From the NCBI GenBank assembly GCA_937969105.1, contig CALBUZ010000045.1:1-18316 (forward strand): a stretch of 18,316 nucleotides of DNA, given 5' to 3'. A program made the translations under genes and the position numbers. Positions 1 through 7,500 of this stretch are shown here, piece after piece (positions within the stretch are counted from its first letter, which is position 1; each line of letters starts with the position of its first letter). Below the pieces are notes generated by a model. It was given only the letters and a program-made list of their open reading frames with translations, was not told the origin of the DNA and searched no databases. Source of the DNA: an uncultured Collinsella sp. (GTDB lineage Bacteria > Actinomycetota > Coriobacteriia > Coriobacteriales > Coriobacteriaceae).

Positions 1-12
1 GCGGTGTCCCCT

Positions 13-28
13 CCCTTTCAAGAAAGGG
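13..28. repeat. Short perfect hairpin (7-bp arms)
   Basis: CCCTTTC at 13-19 and GAAAGGG at 22-28 are perfectly complementary around a 2-base centre. It lies just before a larger palindrome. It has no U-tract after it, so it is not a classical terminator. It could be part of an intergenic repeat element or the 3' end of a gene lying outside the window. Confidence 0.5.
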
Positions 29-30
29 CG

Positions 31-52
31 GAGGCGGGGCATGCCCCGCCTC
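31..52. repeat. Perfect 22-bp GC-rich palindrome
   Basis: The 11-base half-sites at 31-41 and 42-52 are exact reverse complements, centred on GCATGC at 39-44. As RNA it would form a very stable hairpin on either strand. The following bases (TTACACC) are not a U-run, so termination is possible but unproven. Together with the 13-28 hairpin it resembles a REP-like intergenic element or the end of an upstream transcription unit. Confidence 0.55.
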
Positions 53-250
53 TTACACCACATCTCTGTGCGCTACCTCTTGCTTTTGGACAAATGGGGA
101 TTTCTGGCACTCGTTACAAGGAAATTTGCTACTACTAAATTGGTGACAGTACTCATATTTGGCATTTTTTGACCACAGGGGTTGCCGGAGCTGTGGCTTC
201 GCCCTTTTTGAGCCAAAGCGATACACTGTTGCCATTTAATTTCTTCGCTC
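53..250. other. Gene-free stretch upstream of the dipeptidase
   Basis: By eye this stretch has clearly more A and T than the coding DNA around it, including a T6 run near 166-171. Short reading frames on the minus strand here have no ribosome-binding site and no recognisable domain, so I do not call a gene. It presumably carries the promoter of the downstream dipeptidase, but I could not pick a convincing -35/-10 pair. It may also be a dispersed intergenic repeat. Confidence 0.4.
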
Positions 251-263
251 AAGGAGGATGCGC

Positions 264-1787
264 ATGCCGTGCACAACGATTTTGGTTGGTAAGAACGCGA
301 GCTACGACGGGTCGACGCTGGTTGCCCGCAATGAGGACTCGTCCAACGGGGTGTTTGAGCCCAAACGCATGCGCGTGGTGCATCCTGACGAGCAGCCGCG
401 TGTCTACACGAGTGTCCTGAGCCACCTGACCGTTGAACTGCCCGACAACCCCATGCGCTACACGAGCGTCCCCGACGTCGTCCCCGGTCACGGCATTTGG
501 GCCGAGGCTGGTTTCAACGAGCTCAATGTTGGCATGTCCGCAACCGAGACGCTCACCACCAACGAGCGCGTCCGCGGCGCCGATCCGCTCGTGGACTACG
601 TGCCCGCCAAGGGCAACGAGGGCGAGGACGGCTATGTTCCGGCGCAGCCCGGCGGTCTGGGTGAGGAGGACATGGTGACCCTGGTGCTGCCGTACGCCAA
701 GTCTGCCCGCGACGGTGTGCGTATCCTGGGCGACCTGCTCGAGCGCTATGGCACCTACGAGAACAATGGCATTGCCTTTAGTGACGTTGACGAGATCTGG
801 TGGCTCGAGACCATCGGCGGGCACCACTGGATCGCCAAGCGCGTGCCCGACGACGCCTATGTGACCATGCCCAACCAGCTGGGTATCGATAGCTTTGACC
901 TGGACGATGCCGAGGGCGCCCAGGCCGACCACATGTGCTCCGCCGACCTGCGCTCCTGGATGGCCGAGTGGCATCTGGACCTTACGCTGGGTGTTAAGGG
1001 TGACGGTCCCGCCGCGGTCTTTAACCCGCGCGAGGCCTTTGGCTCGCACAGTGACAGCGACCATGTCTACAACACGCCGCGCGCTTGGTACATGCAGCGT
1101 TGCCTCAACCCCAGCGATGTGTGGGACGGTCCCGAGGCCGACTACACGCCCGAGAGCGATGACATCCCCTGGAGCCGCGTGCCCGAGCGCAAGGTGACCA
1201 TCGAGGACATCAAGTACGTGCTTTCGAGCCACTACCAGGGCACGGAGTACGACTGCTACGGCAGCAAGGGCACGCCCGCCACACGCGGCGCCTATCGTCC
1301 TATCGGCATCAATCGCAACAGTCAGCTCGCCGTGCTGCAGCTGCGCCCCTATGCGCAGCCGGCGTATCGCGCCGTGCAGTGGATGGCGTTTGGCTCCAAC
1401 TCGTTTAACGCGCTCGTGCCGCTGTACGCCAACGTCGAGACCATGCCCGAGTACTATGCCGACACGCAGGCTCGCGTGACGTCCGAGAATTTCTACTGGG
1501 CCAACCGCCTGATCGGCGCGCTGGCTGACGTCCGCTTCCATGAGTGCGGTCGCGCAGTCGAGGATTATCAGGAGAAGGTCGGCGGCATGGGCCACAAGCA
1601 GATTCACGACGTTGACGCTGTCGTAGCCGCGCTGCCCGAGGCCGAGGTGCCCGCCGAGCTCGCCCGCGCCAACGAGGCCTTTGCCGAGCTCGTGCGTGTG
1701 GAGACTGATGCTCTGTTGGGCAAGGTGCTCTACACCACGAGCTGTGCCATGAAGAATTCCTTCGCGATGAACGACAATGTGAGGTAA
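264..1787 (+). CDS. pepD: C69-family dipeptidase (Ntn hydrolase)
   Basis: This encodes a 507-residue cytosolic dipeptidase of peptidase family C69 (PepD type), which cleaves a broad range of dipeptides in the last step of peptide use. The N-terminus is diagnostic: Cys3 in MPCTTILVGK is the expected N-terminal nucleophile of this Ntn-hydrolase family, followed by DGSTLVARNEDS (residues 15-26), the conserved segment after the nucleophile. Length is normal for the family and there is no signal peptide. The ATG at 264 is chosen over the ATG at 258 because AAGGAGG (251-257) sits 6 bases before 264 but abuts 258, and because it puts the Cys near the very N-terminus. The gene stands alone between a gene-free region and a hairpin. 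Whether the first two residues are removed to expose Cys3 is family knowledge, not visible here. Confidence 0.93.
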   Translation: MPCTTILVGKNASYDGSTLVARNEDSSNGVFEPKRMRVVHPDEQPRVYTSVLSHLTVELPDNPMRYTSVPDVVPGHGIWAEAGFNELNVGMSATETLTTNERVRGADPLVDYVPAKGNEGEDGYVPAQPGGLGEEDMVTLVLPYAKSARDGVRILGDLLERYGTYENNGIAFSDVDEIWWLETIGGHHWIAKRVPDDAYVTMPNQLGIDSFDLDDAEGAQADHMCSADLRSWMAEWHLDLTLGVKGDGPAAVFNPREAFGSHSDSDHVYNTPRAWYMQRCLNPSDVWDGPEADYTPESDDIPWSRVPERKVTIEDIKYVLSSHYQGTEYDCYGSKGTPATRGAYRPIGINRNSQLAVLQLRPYAQPAYRAVQWMAFGSNSFNALVPLYANVETMPEYYADTQARVTSENFYWANRLIGALADVRFHECGRAVEDYQEKVGGMGHKQIHDVDAVVAALPEAEVPAELARANEAFAELVRVETDALLGKVLYTTSCAMKNSFAMNDNVR

Positions 1788-1805
1788 AGACAGCCTTGCA
1801 ACGAG

Positions 1806-1844
1806 CGAGCGGGACAAACGCCGTCAAAGGCTTTGCCCCGCTCG
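1806..1844 (+). terminator. Possible terminator hairpin after the dipeptidase gene
   Basis: Arms 1806-1818 and 1832-1844 form a 13-bp stem with a single A-C mismatch, starting 19 bases after the dipeptidase stop codon. The stem is GC-rich at its base, but the bases that follow (ATTCCTATCTT) are only modestly T-rich. It may be a weak intrinsic terminator or an mRNA 3'-end stabiliser. Confidence 0.45.
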
Positions 1845-1935
1845 ATTCCTATCTTGGCGGTAAAACGATTTTGTGTCGTTCGCCCAATCTTGGGTACAAG
1901 AAGGCCAATGCAGTTGTTCACGATTGGAGCCAACC

Positions 1936-2352
1936 ATGGTTATGAAATTCGATCAGCTTGTTAACGGTGCCATCAACGTGGGCTTCGGCGCCGCCGCCGT
2001 TGCCGTCGAGGGCGGCAAGAAGGTCCTCGACGACCTCGGTACCAAGGGTGAGCAGGTCCGCAAGGATGCCGGCACCCCCGATATCGCCCGCAGCGTGTCC
2101 GATATGTTCGAGCAGGCGGGTGGCACCATCTCCGACCTGACCGAGCGCCTGGGCATGCAGGGCGAGACCGCGGCACAGCGTGTGCTCGACGAGCTCATCC
2201 TGGCCCGCGTCCGCGTCATGACCGCCCCCGAGCGCACGGCCTTTTTGGCCCATGTGCGCGACATCGTCGATTCGGTCGAGGACAACGTGACCTCGGTGCC
2301 CGTCGAGTCTGTTGAGCCCGACGACGCAGAGGACGCCGAAGAGGCCGAGTAG
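1936..2352 (+). CDS. Small phasin-like helical protein
   Basis: This is a 138-residue, predominantly helical soluble protein. The N-terminal segment (LVNGAINVGFGAAAVAVEGG, then a KKVLDDLGTKGEQ stretch) resembles the small phasin-superfamily proteins often found next to UbiB-type kinases: an alanine-rich helix followed by a charged Lys/Glu helix. The middle part (about residues 50-100) continues as amphipathic helix, and the tail is very acidic (PDDAEDAEEAE). There is no signal peptide or membrane segment. The ATG at 1936 is preceded by GGAG at 1926-1929, 6 bases away; ATG 1942 is a possible alternative. The stop lies 8 bases before the UbiB-family gene, so the two are probably one transcription unit. 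Classical phasins coat polyhydroxyalkanoate granules; here a role as partner or regulator of the kinase-like protein is inference, and the family call is tentative. Confidence 0.7.
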   Translation: MVMKFDQLVNGAINVGFGAAAVAVEGGKKVLDDLGTKGEQVRKDAGTPDIARSVSDMFEQAGGTISDLTERLGMQGETAAQRVLDELILARVRVMTAPERTAFLAHVRDIVDSVEDNVTSVPVESVEPDDAEDAEEAE

Positions 2353-2360
2353 CAGCGCAG

Positions 2361-4124
2361 ATGGCAGATTCCACCACCGATTACAACAATCTAGATCCCT
2401 TGGGTGACGAGACGGCGGTTGTCGATGAGGTTGAGGCCGCCGTCTCGGGCGCTCGCAAGAAGCCGCGCGCCGTCGATATGGTCCCTGAAGAGCCCGACGC
2501 GATGGCGCCGGACGAGGAATACCAGCTCACGCCGGCGGGCCGCCGCGAACGTATCGGGCAGATTGTTCGCCTGATTAAAAAGTACCGCGTGTGGGACAAC
2601 CTCACGCCGGTGCGCCTACGCCGCCTGCTCGAAGAGCTCGGCCCCATGTTCGTCAAGATGGGTCAGATTCTGGCCAACCGCTCCGAGATCTTGCCGCAGC
2701 GGTTTTGCGACGAGCTGCGTCGCCTGCGCTCCGACGTAGAGCCGGTGCCGTATGGGGTAGTGCTCCGCTGTCTGGAAGAGGAGTACGGCCAGCGCCTGGG
2801 GCAGATGTTCGACGCAATCGACCCCAACCCGCTCGGAAGCGCCTCGCTCGCGCAGGTACACCGCGCCCGCTTGGTGACGGGCGAGGACGTGGCCGTTAAG
2901 GTCCAGCGCCCCGGCGCGCAACAGGTCATGGCGCAGGACATCGACATCATCCGTTCGGTGGTGCGCATCGTTTCCAAGTTCGTCAACACCGATCAGTTTG
3001 TTGACCTGCACGGCGTGGTCGAAGAGCTGTGGACCTCGTTTCGCGAGGAAACCAACTTTTTGGCCGAGGCCAAAAACCTCAACGATTTCTATGAGTTCCA
3101 CAAAAGCGTGCATGGCGTGTCGTGTCCCAAATCCTACTTGGACCTTTGCACCGAACACGTCGTGGTCATGGACTACATTGACGGCATCTCGATTGCCGAT
3201 CCCGAGCGCCTGGTGGCCGAGGGCTATGACCTGGAAAAGATCGGCTCGGCGATTGTCGAGGACTATTCGACGCAGGTGCTCGACGACGGCTTTTTCCATG
3301 CCGACCCGCATGCGGGAAACATCATTCTCAAGGATGGTATCGTCTACTTTATCGACCTGGGCATGGTCGGGCGCATGTCGAGTCACGACCGTGGTATCGT
3401 CAAGGATATGATTTTCGCCGTGGCCGAAGGCGACGTGCCCAAGCTCAAGGATTCGCTTATGCGCTTTGCCGTGACGCGCGGCGATTCGGCCGAGCTCGAC
3501 CATTCGGCCTTTTTGTCCGACTTGGACTTTATCGTCGCCGACTTTGCGGGCCTTGACCTTAAGGATCTTGATATCGGCGAGTTTTTGACCTCGCTGCTAA
3601 ACCTGGCGCGCAAAAACGACGTTGAGCTGCCGAGCGTGGTGACAATGTTCGCGCGTGGCATGGTGACGCTCGAGGGTCTGCTGACCGAGTACATGCCCAA
3701 CGTCAACATGATCCAGATCATCCAGACGCACATCAAAAACGAGAAAAGCACCTATGCGCGCGTGCGCGATATGGGGCGCGACCTTGCCGCGAGCAGCTAT
3801 CGCGCGGCAAAAGGCTCGCTCGAGGCGGCCGAGTATCTGGGCTTGGCGTCGCGCATGCTCACGCGCGGCCAGCTTAAGGTTAACACGCAGATCATGAGCA
3901 GCGATAAGGCGCTGCGACAGCTGGGCGGAATTATCGACCGCATGTCGATGGCAATTGTGATCGCCGGTCTGTTTATCGGTTCGTCGGTGGTGTACTACGC
4001 GCGCATCGAGCCGGTTGTGTTCGGTATCCCGGTCATTGGCTTTATGGGCTACGTGAGCGCGCTGGTGCTGGCACTTATGCTGGGCCGCAATATCTGGCTC
4101 AACAGCCACGGCGGCAAGCACTAG
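2361..4124 (+). CDS. ubiB: UbiB/ABC1 (COQ8)-family atypical kinase, membrane-anchored
   Basis: This 587-residue protein belongs to the UbiB/ABC1/COQ8 atypical kinase family, linked to isoprenoid-quinone or lipid metabolism. Family motifs appear in order: KMGQ of the KxGQ extension (residues 99-102), the Ala-type nucleotide loop GSASLAQVH (159-167), the ATP lysine in VAVKVQRP (K180), ETNF (230-233), the catalytic-loop-like HADPHAGN (313-320) and the metal-binding DLG (332-334). Two hydrophobic segments close the protein (about 530-546 and 552-576), as expected of membrane-tethered members. The first 50 residues are acidic and poorly conserved. The ATG at 2361 has only a weak Shine-Dalgarno, so a coupled start after the phasin-like gene is likely. 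A strict gut anaerobe would not make ubiquinone, so the substrate is open (menaquinone or membrane lipid handling). Confidence 0.9.
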   Translation: MADSTTDYNNLDPLGDETAVVDEVEAAVSGARKKPRAVDMVPEEPDAMAPDEEYQLTPAGRRERIGQIVRLIKKYRVWDNLTPVRLRRLLEELGPMFVKMGQILANRSEILPQRFCDELRRLRSDVEPVPYGVVLRCLEEEYGQRLGQMFDAIDPNPLGSASLAQVHRARLVTGEDVAVKVQRPGAQQVMAQDIDIIRSVVRIVSKFVNTDQFVDLHGVVEELWTSFREETNFLAEAKNLNDFYEFHKSVHGVSCPKSYLDLCTEHVVVMDYIDGISIADPERLVAEGYDLEKIGSAIVEDYSTQVLDDGFFHADPHAGNIILKDGIVYFIDLGMVGRMSSHDRGIVKDMIFAVAEGDVPKLKDSLMRFAVTRGDSAELDHSAFLSDLDFIVADFAGLDLKDLDIGEFLTSLLNLARKNDVELPSVVTMFARGMVTLEGLLTEYMPNVNMIQIIQTHIKNEKSTYARVRDMGRDLAASSYRAAKGSLEAAEYLGLASRMLTRGQLKVNTQIMSSDKALRQLGGIIDRMSMAIVIAGLFIGSSVVYYARIEPVVFGIPVIGFMGYVSALVLALMLGRNIWLNSHGGKH

Positions 4125-4175
4125 AGGCTGCGACCGTCACCGCATTTTCCTATCGCAAACAATAGCTTTTACCAT

Positions 4176-4199
4176 GGGCTTCGCCTGCGTGCGAGGCCC
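4176..4199 (+). terminator. Possible terminator after ubiB
   Basis: Arms 4176-4184 and 4191-4199 form a 9-bp stem with one G-U pair and a 6-base loop, about 50 bases after the ubiB stop. The following bases are TTGTTGCGT, a poor U-tract. It would insulate ubiB from the riboswitch-controlled unit, but termination here is not certain. Confidence 0.4.
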
Positions 4200-4201
4200 T
4201 G

Positions 4202-4230
4202 TTGCGTGATAGCATATTGACGGTATTAAT
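4202..4230 (+). promoter_or_regulatory. Candidate promoter of the riboswitch-controlled operon
   Basis: TTGCGT (4202-4207) and TATTAA (4224-4229), 16 bases apart, are a reasonable sigma-70-type pair. Transcription would start near 4236-4238, only a few bases before the first predicted riboswitch helix at 4240. That fit to the aptamer boundary is the main support; the boxes alone are only moderate matches. Confidence 0.5.
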
Positions 4231-4239
4231 CGATGGCCT

Positions 4240-4412
4240 AGATGGTGGTGCGGAGACGCACGAATGCGCGGTTTTCCTGCGCGTTTGGGAGAATCGGGGT
4301 GCAAATCCCCGGCTGTACCAGTAACCGTAATTCCTCTTGGCTCGGGATGTTCGCATCGCAGATCGGACGATGCGCCCGGGTCGGTAAGGTTAAGTCGGAT
4401 CGCCTCCCATCT
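4240..4412 (+). promoter_or_regulatory. Cobalamin (B12) riboswitch aptamer
   Basis: The B12-box core is clear. GGGAGAAT followed by GGGGTGCAAATCCCC (4296-4310), then GGCTGTACCAGTAACCGTAA (4311-4330), matches the conserved GGUGC-AAUCC-GCUG-ACUGUAA pattern of cobalamin riboswitches. The 3' conserved segment AAGTCGGATCGCCTCCC (4392-4408) matches the AGUCAGGAnACCUGCC element. A closing helix P1 can form between AGATGG (4240-4245) and CCATCT (4407-4412). The RNA senses a cobalamin, normally lowering expression of the downstream gene when B12 is plentiful. Placing it before a surface protein implies that the surface protein is needed when B12 is scarce. Which cobalamin form it prefers cannot be read by eye. 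Confidence 0.9.
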
Positions 4413-4442
4413 TGCACGCGACCGCGGCGCATGCTGCCGGTA

Positions 4443-4498
4443 CGCGTTGGGCTCTGGAGGGAAGGGGGACCCCGATGGGGGTACTCGAGCGCAACGCG
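4443..4498 (+). promoter_or_regulatory. Long hairpin in the riboswitch expression platform
   Basis: Arms 4443-4454 and 4487-4498 pair over 12 positions with one G-G mismatch, and a smaller ACCCC/GGGGT hairpin can form inside the loop. It lies between the aptamer and the start codon. There is no U-tract after it (CGATGACGTG follows), so it is not a standard intrinsic terminator. It may take part in translational control, Rho-dependent control or the aptamer's distal kissing interaction. Confidence 0.45.
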
Positions 4499-4546
4499 CG
4501 CGATGACGTGGGGCAGCCGCTGGGCAATGCTCCAAGTTCAGACAAT

Positions 4547-4551
4547 AGGAG
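4547..4551 (+). promoter_or_regulatory. Ribosome-binding site that sets the giant protein start
   Basis: AGGAG at 4547-4551 lies 4 bases before ATG 4556 and 10 before ATG 4562, both in frame. It excludes the longer reading frame beginning at 4412, whose first 48 codons would be riboswitch leader and whose product would not begin like a secreted protein. Confidence 0.75.
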
Positions 4552-4555
4552 ACAA

Positions 4556-7500
4556 ATGGATATGTTTGAAGACGAGCGCCAGCGCGCCTCGTGGCGTCGC
4601 CATGGAGCGATTGCCCGTGGCGTAGCCAAGCGCGGTCTGGTGGCGTTCCTGGCTTTTGCCATGGCTTTTGGCACTACGCCGGCGCAACTTTGGGCCGAGG
4701 GCGCCGAGGGCATTGCCGAGGCCGTGACCCAGGCTGCGACGGACGGCGAGGGCGCGGCGGCCGACGATGGCACCGCTGCCGACACCGGCGCGAACAGTGC
4801 AGCGGCGAGCGCTGCTGCCGATGGTGACGGCGCAGATCAGGGCGCAAATGCGAGTGCCGCGAATGGCGATGACACCGCCGCAGACAACGCGACTGAGTCC
4901 GAGAGCTCTCCCGCGGTGCCTGCTGCTTCGGAGCAGAATAACGCCATTCCCGCCGCGTCCGCCACAACGCTTTCGAGCGAGGCCAAGGTCTTCATCCAGG
5001 ACACCAAGGATAAGGACAGCTCCTATTCCACGAAGTCGGGCGCGCTCAGCGCGGGCGATACGCTCTGGGCAAATATGTACGATGAGGTCGAGGACGACTG
5101 GTACGGCACTTCGACTGAGTCCGTTGCCAATCCTGGCACCTGGACTTACACCTGGCTCGCCGGCACGACCAGGGCCAGCAGCAATGTCGCCGACTACACC
5201 GAGGTCGTAGGCCACGAGCAGTCGCTCATCGTTACCGCCGCGATGGAGGGCAAGTACTTCATCTGCAAGGTTACGGCAGACGGCAAGGACTACTATGGTC
5301 CGTCTGTTTCTTCCGGCTCGGGCATCAATGCCAACTACATTCCTGGCCCCGTGCTGGGCGCCGGTCAGATGGAGCTTAACAGCATCAAGCTGAATAGCGA
5401 CACGCCGAGCATAGGCGATACCCTGACGGCGACTCCGTACATAAGCTATTATCAGCAAGCCCCCGCCGATGCCAAGGTCACCTACACGTGGTCCGCATCC
5501 ACCTCGCAGTACTCGGGATTTACCAAGATCGAAGGCGAGACGGGCGCTACGCTCGTGGTGGGCGACGACCTTGAGGGCAAGTACATCAGGGTCGAGGCCA
5601 ACGCTGGCGTCAACACGGTGAACAAGACCACTTCCAGCAAGGTCAAACAGGCCGGTGCGGTCGAGCTTTCGGCCGTGTCCATCGTTAACACCAAGGACAA
5701 CACGAGCGTCTTTGCGGTGGGGGATACCGCTAAGGCTCGCGCCAAGGAGAGGGGCGGCGCGTACGGCGCATTCGTCGACGCGAGCAAGCTCAACTATCAG
5801 TGGCAGTGCTCTGGCACCAAGAGTGGCACGTATACCGACATTGCGGGTGCCACGGGTGAGACCCTCGAGCTAACCGATGCTTTGGGCGGCAAGTACCTCA
5901 AGTGCAAGGTGTCCTCGAAGATCGGCTCTTCGAGCTTGACCAACTCGACGGGCGCTCTCGTCGCTGCCGCCGGTTCAATTAATGTCTCGAGCGTGACTAT
6001 GAGCCCGACTTCGGGCAAAGTCGAGGTTGGTTCCACGATTACGGCGACCGCCAAGGCGGGCTCCACCGACGTTACCTCCGACTCGCATGTCACGTGGCAG
6101 TGGTACAAGGGCAAGTCGAATACCGCCAGCTCGTGCAACACGCCTATCGAGGGTGAGACCGGTAACACCCTGACGGTGACCGCCGCCCTTAAGGGCTGGT
6201 ACGTCGTGGCCAAGGCCAACGGCGGCTATGGCGAGCAGAAGCCGTACTATGCGGCGGGTCCTGTCTCCGTCGCTGGCCAAGTTGAGCTTTACGACGTACA
6301 GTTCGAGGGCTCTCCTGCCACCAACGGCGTGCACGTGGGCGATACGCTCAAGACTAAGGTGCGCAAAAAGGACGGCTCCAACTATCACTATATCGACCGC
6401 ACCGATAACGTGACCTACCAGTGGCAGTATGCAAACAGCAGCTCGAGCTACGACTCCGCCTATACCGATATCCCCGGTGCTACCGAGGCCGCCTATACCG
6501 TTGACGCCGCCTATGCCGGCAAGTACCTGCGCGTGAAGGTGACGAGCGAAAATACCGTTTCCAGCACGCAGAAGAAGAGCTCCTACGGCGGCACGCAGTC
6601 CGTTGCCCCGCTCGGCCCCGTGACGCTCAAGGGCCAGTACAAGCTGGCGGGCATTGAGCTTGCCGATAAGAACGTTACGCTCAGCGTGGGTTCAAAGATC
6701 ACGCCGAGCGTGCAGGTTCCGGGCAGCTGGTCGGGCTCGACCAAGGACGTGCCCGACGATGCCGAGCTCACTATGGCGTGGTATGCCAAGGGCGAGGGCG
6801 ATGCCGACTGGACCGAGCTCACCGACGGCATCGATACGACCGATGGCAGCCTGACTATTTCGGACGCGCTTGTTGGCAAGCGCATCAAAGTTACGGCGAA
6901 CGCTCTCGACAATACGGTTGAATGGGTTTCGTCCGACAGCGTTACCGCGGCGGGGGAGTATAACCTGCTGCGCGTGATTGCCAACCCGCAGATTAATAGC
7001 GATTCGACCCATCTCGTCTCGGGCGATAGCGTTAAGGCGACGGCGCAGGCCAAGCGCGCCGACGGTTCGACCACCAACGGTATCGATGTCACCGACCAGG
7101 CGACTGTTGCCTGGTATGCGGCCGACGACGCGAAGGCTCCGGCGGCCGACTGGACGCTGCTGCCCGATATGTCGGGCGCCGAGGCGACGGTTTCGGCTTC
7201 TGCCGCGGGCAAGTATCTGAAGGCTGTCGCCACGAGCGGTAGCTCGACGGTCGAGCTCGTCTCCGCCAACAAGGTTATTGCCGCGGGCTCGCTTGAGGCT
7301 GCAGTCCAAAAGCTCAACAATGCTAACAAGCAGATCGCTGTTGATTACAGCACCAAGGGCGGCAACGTCAACGATGTTCTGAAGGCGCAGCTTGCCGACC
7401 TGGGCTTTACCGACGTTGACGTTAAGGTCTCCGAGGGCGGCGTTACCTTTAATGCCGAGGATGCCAAGGCCACGGTCGGCATCTCCGACGCTCAGGATAA

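Noticed and set aside
190-245. Possible -35/-10 promoter pairs for the dipeptidase gene (for example TTGAGC with GATACACT or TTTAAT)
   Set aside because: Spacings of about 12 or 21 bases are outside the normal range, so no pair is convincing.
249-1817. A 522-codon open frame on the minus strand opposite the dipeptidase gene
   Set aside because: It is an antisense shadow of a high-GC gene; it has no ribosome-binding site or recognisable domain, while the plus-strand frame is a clear C69 dipeptidase.
4412-4555. Start of the giant protein at ATG 4412
   Set aside because: These codons fall in the riboswitch leader and hairpin, lack a ribosome-binding site and would bury the signal peptide; AGGAG at 4547 supports 4556 or 4562.
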